Source of the DNA: Delphinus delphis
Taxonomy: Eukaryota > Chordata > Mammalia > Artiodactyla > Delphinidae
Reading direction: 5' to 3'
DNA: 64,000 nt
Assembly: GCF_949987515.2 (NCBI RefSeq)
Contig: NC_082689.1
Coordinates: 63,507,246 to 63,571,245 of the forward strand
The stretch's first letter is position 1. Each line of letters begins with the position of its first letter. Shown piece after piece: positions 56,881-64,000 of the stretch. Position numbers and translations under genes: made by a program. Under the pieces are notes generated by a model, which saw only the letters and a list, made by a program, of their open reading frames with translations, ran no database searches and was not told the DNA's origin.

Positions 56881-57165
56881 ATAAACTTTACAGCACTAGA
56901 AGGTGATAACTGCTTCAGAGAAAAATATAGAGTAGGATAAAAAGGATCAGAATGAGAAAAGAGAATGGAATGTTGTTTGCATTTTTAAATATTTTGGTCA
57001 GCAGACATTTGAACAAAATTGTGAAGGATCTGAGAGAGTGAACCACAGGGACATTTGGAGGAAAAAAATTACAAGTCGAGGGAACACACTGTACAAATGC
57101 CTCCAAAGCAGAAGTATGTCTGGCTTGGGCAAGGAACAATAGGGAAGCCAGTGTAGAGGCCAGAA
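56725..57165 (-). mobile_element. L2 LINE 3' region, antisense, with internal (TAGA)n
   Basis: 'tttcaggctttgttttggat', 'ttgtggacttacatcctggt', 'ctagaaggtgataactgctt', 'aacacactgtacaaatgcct', 'agggaagccagtgtagaggc' follow antisense L2. Confidence 0.65.
56833..56879. repeat. (TAGA)n tetranucleotide microsatellite, about 11-12 units
   Basis: Pure 'tagatagataga' run inside the L2; likely polymorphic. Confidence 0.97.
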
Positions 57166-57430
57166 ATAATAATAATGATAGGAATAAAGTAGCTAATTTC
57201 TGCTGAGCTCTCAACTCTGAGCAGTCTTCTAAGCATTATTATATATAATCTTCAAAACCTTCTCACAATGTAGGCAGAGTTATTCCTTCCATTTTATAGA
57301 TAAATAAGCCAAGATCGTTAAGACGTTGAATAATTTGCACAAGATTACACAGCTAGCAACCACTGGAGCCGGATGTCTCCAATTCCAAAGCTCACGTTCT
57401 TAGCCACAACACTTTTTGCATTACATCTTT
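57166..57430 (-). mobile_element. MIR SINE, antisense
   Basis: 'taatttctgctgagctctca', 'ccattttatagataaataag', 'gattacacagctagcaacca', 'agctcacgttcttagccaca'. Confidence 0.82.
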
Positions 57431-57541
57431 GTCTTGGAGGTCAAGACTGGATTAGCTCTACTCTGTTCCCCACTTGTCAAAACTGTGCAGTTCTTTGTTC
57501 TGACCTCTTTACTGGTTCACTTGTCCTTTAGATGCATTTTA

Positions 57542-57845
57542 TTTTACTTTATAAATCTATTTATTTTATTTATTTTTATTTTTGGCTGCGTTGGCTTTCA
57601 TTGCTGTGCGTGGGCTTTTCTCTAGTTGCAGTGAGCGGGGGCTACTCTTAGTTGCCGTGCGTGGGCTTCTCATTGCGGTGGCTTCTCTTGTTGTGGAGCA
57701 CGGGCTGTAGGCACACAGGCTCAGTAGTTGTGACACACAGGCTTAGTTGCTCCGCGGCATGTGGGATCTTCCCGGACTAGGGCTCGAACCCACGTCCCCT
57801 TCACTGGCAGGAGGATTCTTAACCCCTGTGCCACCAGGGAAGCCC
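57542..57845 (-). mobile_element. Cetartiodactyl tRNA-SINE, long form, antisense
   Basis: 'ttggctgcgttggctttcat' to 'gccaccagggaagccc'. Perfect 13-bp TSDs 'tagatgcatttta' at 57529-57541 and 57846-57858. Confidence 0.95.
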
Positions 57846-57858
57846 TAGATGCATTTTA

Positions 57859-58211
57859 ATTCAAATACAGAGTATAACGTGTTAGCAGGGGTTTTCCATG
57901 GTCCCTTTACCATCTTGTGACATTTCCAAATTCTTTCCTCTCTTTCCCATTCTGATCCTCCATAATTTTACCAGCTCTTCCTTTGCATACAAACCAGTTC
58001 AGCCTCAAGCAGAAATCTATACACCAGAGGGTAACCACATCCTCTTTGGGCTTCTTCCTCCAAAGATGTCTGGTGGAGCCTCTTCGGATTAAGTTTTACT
58101 TCGTGAATATAGGATTGTGAGCACTCATACGCAGAGACATTGCTTTTGCAAGTTATTTTAGTAAATCCTTTTTCCTTCCTCCTTTTATTTTTTATTTAAA
58201 TTTACTTATTT
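57859..58211. other. Unassigned stretch
   Basis: No recognised repeat or exon. Confidence 0.35.
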
Positions 58212-58487
58212 ATTGTAATTTTGGCTGCGTTGGGTCTTCGTTACCATGTGGAGGCTTCTCATTGCAGTGGCTTGTGGAGCACGGGCTCCAGGCGCGTGGG
58301 CTTCAGTAGTTGTGGCATGTGGGCTTCAGTAGTTGTGGCTCATGGGCTCTAGAGTGCAGGCTCAGTAATTGTGGCTCATGGGCTTTGTTGCTCCGCAGCA
58401 TGTGGGATCTTCCCAGACCAGGGCTCGAACTCATGTCCCCTGCATTGGCAGGCAGATTCTTAACCACTGCACCACCAGGGAAGTCCC
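58212..58487 (-). mobile_element. Cetartiodactyl tRNA-SINE, long form, antisense
   Basis: 'ttggctgcgttgggtcttcg' to 'gcaccaccagggaagtccc'. The flanking target is a TTTA-rich run, so the TSD length is uncertain. Confidence 0.92.
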
Positions 58488-59439
58488 TATTTATTTATTT
58501 TTGTATACAGTTTTAAAGATTCACCTCAGTCTTTGATAGTATTACTTTAAAAATTTCTAAATTCTCAACCCTATCTACCACCTTCTTAATCAAATGCAAA
58601 GTAGATTAAAAATAAAGCCAGGAAATTGTACTGAAGTTTTAAGTCTGTTCACTTCTCTGTCCATTGATGAATGTTTCTCATCAGAATTCCTATGAGCATT
58701 ATCCCTGTCCAAATTAAATCATCTCCTTCTCTCTTCAAAGAAAACACAAGAGGATTGAACTACTTTTCCTTCTTCAATGTGTATAAAATATTTTCTCCTG
58801 GTAAAAGTGTTTGTCAAATTTCAAACCAGAATCAGAAGGACAGAATGTTCATTCCTCTATTAGGTTATAAAATCCTTGAGCTAGAAAGACAATGATCTTG
58901 ACAAGAAAGAAATTCATCTTTTTGCATTAGTAACTGAACTGAAATGGAAAAAAAGAGAGTGGAAAATTTGGATATTTTCCCCATGAAGAACATGTAAAAT
59001 TACAATTGCTTGGCTATTGGTATACTTGGAATGGGTGTTGAAATAGATATGGGTGAAGGAAACCATGAGTGTTGTGAATAATGCTTTTTAAAGGAAGTTC
59101 TAGTTTTTAAAAAATGGAAAGACAAGTATGTTGACCAAATTTTTGAGACTGATGGCATTAACTTGAATGGCAGAAAGCCAATCTATGGTAATTGCTTTCT
59201 TCAGAAGCTAAAGGTACATTTACTTTTTAAATCATATGGAAAAATCAGGCATAGGGAGTAACCAAGCACAAGTTATCATATTCCAAGTGGAAGCCAAATG
59301 GTTCTTAGACTGTGACATATACAGTAGTACCCATGGAAATGGCCTGACTCAACTCTTCCCTCGAAAACCTCTCCAGGTTTCTTTGCCTTCCTAGAATGAC
59401 TGAAACTGATATGTCCCTAAATAAACATGACTTTACACA
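58488..59439. other. Unassigned stretch
   Basis: No recognised repeat or exon. Confidence 0.35.
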
Positions 59440-59660
59440 CTTTCTTCTTTATTCTTTCATGGAAATTTTCAAATAGATACAAAATGAGAGAGATCATTTT
59501 AATGAATCCTCAGCTCTTATCACACAGCTTCAACCACTATCAACACATGGTCAATCTTATTTCATCTATACATCATCCACTTAACACCCTTTCATACAAT
59601 TTTGAAGCGTGTCTAAGAGAGCATATCATTTCATTTGTAAATACACAATTTCTTCTCAAG
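59440..59660. mobile_element. L1M-type 3'UTR fragment, old
   Basis: 'gaaattttcaaatagataca', 'gagagagatcattttaatga', 'cacagcttcaaccactatca', 'catatcatttcatttgtaaa' match a motif series I recall from L1M 3'UTRs. Orientation is not certain. Confidence 0.5.
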
Positions 59661-60729
59661 TTTAAAGAGTTGTAGTCTGAAACAGGCAGTAAATCAATGT
59701 TAAAGAAAAGTGGTGAAGTCACTCCCATCTTAAATGTGCTTCCTGATTCCACTGGCTCACCATAGCTTCTCATTTTAGCCCAAGAAAGATAAGAGCACAG
59801 TTTTAACCAAGACTAGTAGTCAATCTATTGGAAAAACAAAGTCAAGAAGGTGAAGATTCACTGTCATATATAGGAGACGCACATAATTATTTTTGTCTGC
59901 CTAGCATCTGAATACCATTTTCTGTCTTTGGAGACTTCTACACGTTGAAGCATCATAGAAGAAAAATCTATTTCCCACTGCAGGAGCTGAAAATGCAGAA
60001 GCTCTCTTTTCCAGCTCTATTGTATCTAGAGCCATGGCCATAATGGAGGCTTAGCCATGAGACACACCTGCCCCAGATTGCAAAAAGGAGTTGGTGACCC
60101 AAAGAAGAACGGACACAGAGAGGCTGCTGTGGATGCAGCGGCTCTGGCAGCCATGTCCATTTTGTGGGTAGGGAAGGGAGAGGAGGAATACAGTGGGAGA
60201 CAGTGACAGTGGTGTCAGTATCTGAGTTCAGCTTCAGCGTATACAGCCTATTGATGTATGTTCAGCCATGAAGTCAATGTGGGACCAGGTTGTAAATATG
60301 ATTATGGCTGGGGTGCTAGCTGAATAGTTTCCAAGCTGGCTTTTCAGCTCTGCTGGCCATTCTTTGAGCTACCAATATTTTTTTGACTAAATTATTCTCT
60401 GTATGATCAATGTTTCTGTTTTTGCTATCAAGAAACCTGACTGATGCACCTGGAGTTTATGCAAAACTTTAAATGAGCACCTCAAAGGGACCCTAAAATA
60501 TAAGATGGATTAAGGAAGAAATAGAGAGGAGACCAAAAATTATTCAAAGATCACCAACAAAAAGCTGGTAGAAACATATCGCAGTAGCAGTTTGAATAAT
60601 TGCAGAGCAGTTCTGTTGGTGTGGTAGTTGAAGTTTTTTTCACTGCATTCCATTTGAACTTCTTGGTTCAAGGCAGTGTTGCTATAGAACAGCGTTCATC
60701 AAACATTGCCTATAAGAGTAAAACATGTG
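59661..60729. other. Unassigned stretch; possible old LTR at 59930-60450
   Basis: The wording near 60420-60450 ('tatcaagaaacctgactgat') resembles LTR 3' ends, but I cannot assign a family. Confidence 0.25.
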
Positions 60730-61077
60730 GGAAGAAAAGTCACCTTAAATATCCACCAGTTGGATTGGCCACATTAAGACAAACTCTGCTACACTTGTCT
60801 CTTCCACTGCCCATCCCACCCCCTCTTCTGCCAAAAGTTAATGGTTTTGGAAAAATGTCAGCGACACAGTTTTAAGTTAAAAAGAAAAAAAAGCATGAAA
60901 ACCCAACATCAAGCTAGATAGAAGAACAGTCCCAAGTATAGCCCCATTTCTGAAAGGTTCGTGTTTGTGAATATATACAGTATGTAAATATAAACACGGC
61001 AGAACTTCATGGTGACCCTCAGTGGGAGACAGGAATAAAGAGATAATTTTTATTTGTTTTTTTTCCCATAAGCTTTA
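60730..61077 (+). mobile_element. Old L1M-type 3' region, sense
   Basis: 'ccttaaatatccaccagttg', 'agaagaacagtcccaagtat..agccccatttctg', 'gaccctcagtgggagacagg' follow an older L1 3'UTR. It ends where an LTR begins. Confidence 0.5.
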
Positions 61078-61897
61078 TGTATTAGTTTCCTATTGCTGCT
61101 ATAACAAATTACTGCAAATTTAGTGGCTTAAAACAACAAAAATTTATTATCCTACAATTCTGGAGGTCAGAAGTCTGAAATGAGGGACTTCCCTGGTGGC
61201 ACAGTGGTTAAGAATCCTCCTGCCAATGCAGGGGACACGGGTTCGAGCCGTGGTCTGGGAAGATCCCACATGCTGCAGAGCAACCAAGCCTGAGAGCCAC
61301 AACTACTGAGCCTACGTGCCACAACTACTGAAGCCTGCGTGCCTAGAACCCATGCTCCACAGAGAAGAGCCGCCGCAGTGAGAAGGCCATGCAGTGCAAC
61401 GAACAGTAGCCCCTGCTCACCGCAACTAGAGAAAGCCCACAGGCGTCAACAAAGACCCAGCACAGCCAAAAATAGATAAATAAATAAATATATTTTTTAA
61501 AAAAAGAAGTCTTAAATGAGCCTTATTGGGCTTAAGAGGTCAGCAGGGCTGTTTTCCTTCTGGAGGCTGCAGGAGAGAATCTGTTTTCTTTACCTTTTCC
61601 ATCTTCTAGATGCTACCCACAATCCTTGGAGTGTGACCTCTTCCTTCATCTTCCAAGTACATCACTCCAACTTCTGGTCCCCTCATCACATCTCCTTTTC
61701 TGACTTTATCCTCTCGCTCCCTCTTTCACAGGCCCTTGTGATTACATCAAGCTCACTTGGATAATCCAAGAAAATCTTCCCGTCTCATGACCCTTCACTT
61801 AATTATATCTGCAGAGTCCCTTTTGCCATGAAAGTTAACATATTCATAGGTTCCAGAGATTAGGACTTTAGGAGGCCATTATTCTATCTATCACACA
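61078..61897 (-). mobile_element. MLT1-type MaLR LTR, antisense, split by a SINE
   Basis: 'tgtattagtttcctattgct' opens it; 'ttctggaggtcagaagtctg' leads into a SINE. It resumes with 'gtcttaaatgagccttattg', 'ggctgcaggagagaatctg' and ends 'ggaggccattattctatcta'. About 500 bp of LTR excluding the SINE. No internal retroviral sequence. Confidence 0.78.
61185..61503 (+). mobile_element. Cetartiodactyl tRNA-SINE, long form, sense, nested in the LTR
   Basis: 'gacttccctggtggcacagt' to (AAAT)n/A-rich tail. TSD 'agaagtct(g/t)aaatgag' at 61169-61184 and 61505-61520. Confidence 0.95.
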
Positions 61898-61902
61898 TTC
61901 TA

Positions 61903-62400
61903 AAAACAATCTAATGTTATTGAGAATTTATTTTTTCCCTTGAAGCCTTGTTCTCAATAGTTTAATAGTTTTATAGTGTAATTGTAAAATTCCTACAAAG
62001 CCTCAACTAGAGTGCAGTATTTAAGCCAAATAGATTAAATGATTAGTTTTCATTTTTGTCACTTTCTTTTTTTTTTTACAAAAATAATATGTTTTTTTCA
62101 AACCCAAGATAATGCTAGAAATTAAAGAATTTATAGTTCCCCGTATTTCCTTTCTTTTTACTCTCTGTGGCTTTTTTTATATCACAGTTACATTTTTTCA
62201 TTTGACAAAATGTCTTGAAAGTATTGTTCAGTATAGGTATGGTTGACATTGAATCCATTTTCTCACTTCTTAAAGATAGATATTGTGCTAAGTGTCAATG
62301 AATATATACCAAAAAATGCCATTAACAATAATATAAATAACAAAGATAGTAACTTTTTTTTACCATTTTTTTGGTCAAATTTTTTTCAGATTTTTTTTCA
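61903..62400. other. Unassigned AT-rich stretch
   Basis: No recognised repeat or exon. Confidence 0.35.
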
Positions 62401-62414
62401 TGTGGACCATTTTT

Positions 62415-62573
62415 AAAGTCTTTATTGAATTTGTTACAATATTGCTTCTGTTTTATGTTTTGGGTTTTTGACCACAAGGCATGTGGGATCTTAGCTCCCT
62501 GACCAGGGATTGAACCCACACCCCCTGCATTGGAAGGCGAAGCCTTAACCACTGGACTGCCAGGGAAGTCCCT
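62415..62573 (-). mobile_element. Older artiodactyl tRNA-SINE relative, antisense
   Basis: 'gtctttattgaatttgttac' and 'ggcatgtgggatcttagctc' to 'ctgccagggaagtccc'. Shares the tRNA head with the other SINEs but has a different 3' body, so it is a separate, older subfamily. Confidence 0.75.
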
Positions 62574-62597
62574 TTTTAACCATTTTGTATCCTTCCT

Positions 62598-62665
62598 TTC
62601 ATTTATTTTTTTAATTAATTTTTATTGGAGTATATTTGCTTTAATGTTGTGTTAGTTTCTACTGT
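62598..62665 (-). mobile_element. Short L1 3' tail, antisense
   Basis: 'ttattggagtatatttgctt' and 'gttgtgttagtttctactg' are the complement of the last 60-70 bp of L1. Confidence 0.7.
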
Positions 62666-62679
62666 TTTAAGTAATAATT

Positions 62680-63190
62680 CATCAATGGATAAAGAAGATG
62701 TGGTATATATACACAGCGCAATACTACTCAGCTATAAAAAAGAATGAAATAATGCCATTTGCAGCAACGTGGATGGACCTAGAGATTATCATATTAAGTG
62801 AAGTTATATTAAGTGAAGTTAAGTCTGAAAGAGAAAGACAAATACCATATGATATCACTTATACGTGGAATCCAAAATATGACACAAATGAACTTATTTA
62901 CAAAACAGAAACAGCTCACAGATGTAGAAAAACTTAACGATTACCAAAGGGGAAAAGGGGTGGGGGAGGGATAAATTAGGAGTTTGGGATTAGCAGATAC
63001 AAAGTACTATATATAAAATAGGTAAACAACAAGGTCCTACTGTATAGCAGAGGGAACTATATTCAATATCCTGTAATAAACCATAATGGAAAAGAATATG
63101 AAAAAGAATATATGTGTGTGTGTATAACTGATTCACTTTGCTGTACACCAGAAACTAACACAACATTGTAAATCAACTATACTTCAATAA
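62680..63190 (+). mobile_element. L1 LINE 3' end, sense, 5' truncated
   Basis: 'tggataaagaagatgtggta' (ORF2 end) to 'caactatacttcaataaata' (3' terminus). Contains a 13-bp local duplication of 'ttaagtgaagtta' near 62795-62822. Confidence 0.9.
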
Positions 63191-63194
63191 ATAA

Positions 63195-64000
63195 ACCATC
63201 AAATGCTAATATTTACATTAAAGATATACGGCTTTTGATGCCTTTAAAATTTGGCCCAAATGGTAGATAATAATAGAATAATTTCTAGTTCAAGTGTGCT
63301 TTATGCTTGAAAACAGAAATTCATGATTAATATATTTTTGTTTAACTACCTATAACTATTAATGGTTGGGAAAGAAATATTTCTTCCAATGTAAAAGGAT
63401 TCTCAGTTTCTGTTGCTGTTATATAAAATAATATCAAATCGCCATCTCCTGATTTACAGAATATCTGATGGAAAAATACTCACTAATAACAATCTGTACA
63501 GTTAGGGATGCTCTCTCCAAGGATAAATGTGATTAACGGGCTTGCTAAATAACTCAGCTAGAAAAAAAAAAATAGACAACATAGTTTTCATTTGTCAACC
63601 AGCCTTAAAAGCAAATGACAGGAGCAATTTCTCTTTTTCTTTTACTAGCCCAATATGAACTCATGATCATTAGAGGGTTGAGTGTGCAATGCCTTGCAGG
63701 TGTTCTTTTGTAACACAGGAATATTCATTAAGTCTTTGTACAATACCCAGTCACTAATTACTATTTAGCTCCACGAGTTCATGTCTCCGAGTCTTTATGT
63801 GTTGCTGTTTTTCCCTGCTCAGCCAGCCTCCTTTGCTTGGCAGTGTTTTGCATCTGCCTTCCCCCTGTGTGTTCGTAACTATTTCTCTGGTGTAGGTCAT
63901 TCTCCAGCCTTCACAGAACCTCAGGAGCATAGTGGGTATATTTTGACTCCACTGAATTTCTGTTACAGAATTCTCTCTCCACCTCCTCTCACCGCCCACG
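63195..64000. other. Unassigned stretch
   Basis: A minus-strand open frame at 63754-63999 has no recognisable domain. No repeat is recognised. Confidence 0.35.

Noticed and set aside
63754..63999. Open frame reaching the window edge, possible partial exon
   Set aside because: Sequence has no recognisable protein features and no splice acceptor or donor of quality. No basis to call an exon.

Overview
This is vertebrate, specifically mammalian, nuclear DNA. It is GC-poor, full of interspersed repeats, has one CpG island and no dense coding. About 19 copies of a tRNA-derived SINE with the head 'gcttccctggtggcgcag' point to a cetacean (whale or dolphin). The roughly 200-bp form ending in a 'ggcccgcgtaccgc' tail plus poly(A) is typical of the cetacean CHR-type SINEs. 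This identification is from memory of repeat families, and no database was searched.

Only one protein-coding exon is supported: the first coding exon of CERS6 (ceramide synthase 6) on the minus strand at 3540-3709. It lies inside a CpG island of about 1.35 kb (about 2910-4260). Everything below 3539 is the start of CERS6 intron 1. Everything above about 4300 lies upstream of the gene, in what corresponds to the CERS6-STK39 intergenic interval of human 2q24.3 (synteny from memory). I see no convincing exon, structural RNA gene or CRISPR array in the remaining 60 kb, apart from one short coding-looking segment at 38759-38945 that I could not identify.

The upstream 60 kb is a layered record of transposition. 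The oldest layer is L2, MIR, L1M-type and hAT/Tigger DNA elements: L2 at about 5.0-6.4, 11.4, 13.2-13.7, 17.4-18.0, 21.1-21.4, 37.2, 39.6-39.9 and 56.7-57.2 kb. A middle layer is MaLR-type LTRs at 15.5-16.1, 38.9-39.3 and 61.1-61.9 kb. The youngest layer is cetacean L1s and SINEs.

The most structured region is 41061-53670. A full-length sense L1 with 5'UTR, ORF1, ORF2 and 3'UTR is split in its 3'UTR by a second full-length L1 in the opposite orientation. The inner L1 has a perfect 13-bp target-site duplication (TSD), and the outer L1's last 100 bp resume on the far side. Both carry later SINE insertions, and the inner one also carries a 143-bp L1 tail with its own 12-bp TSD. Both L1s are coding-dead. 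Next to them, 54535-55382 has the inverted-5'/direct-3' layout expected of twin-primed L1 integration.

I found no novel gene system. The observations most worth a second look are the L1-in-L1 nest and its possible short 3' transduction, the L2 split by a hAT element with an 8-bp TSD, a 65-bp unexplained duplication at 32.3/33.8 kb, the duplicated GT/G-rich cassette beside the CERS6 splice donor, an AUG-stop mini-uORF in the CERS6 leader, and the unidentified ORF at 38.8 kb.
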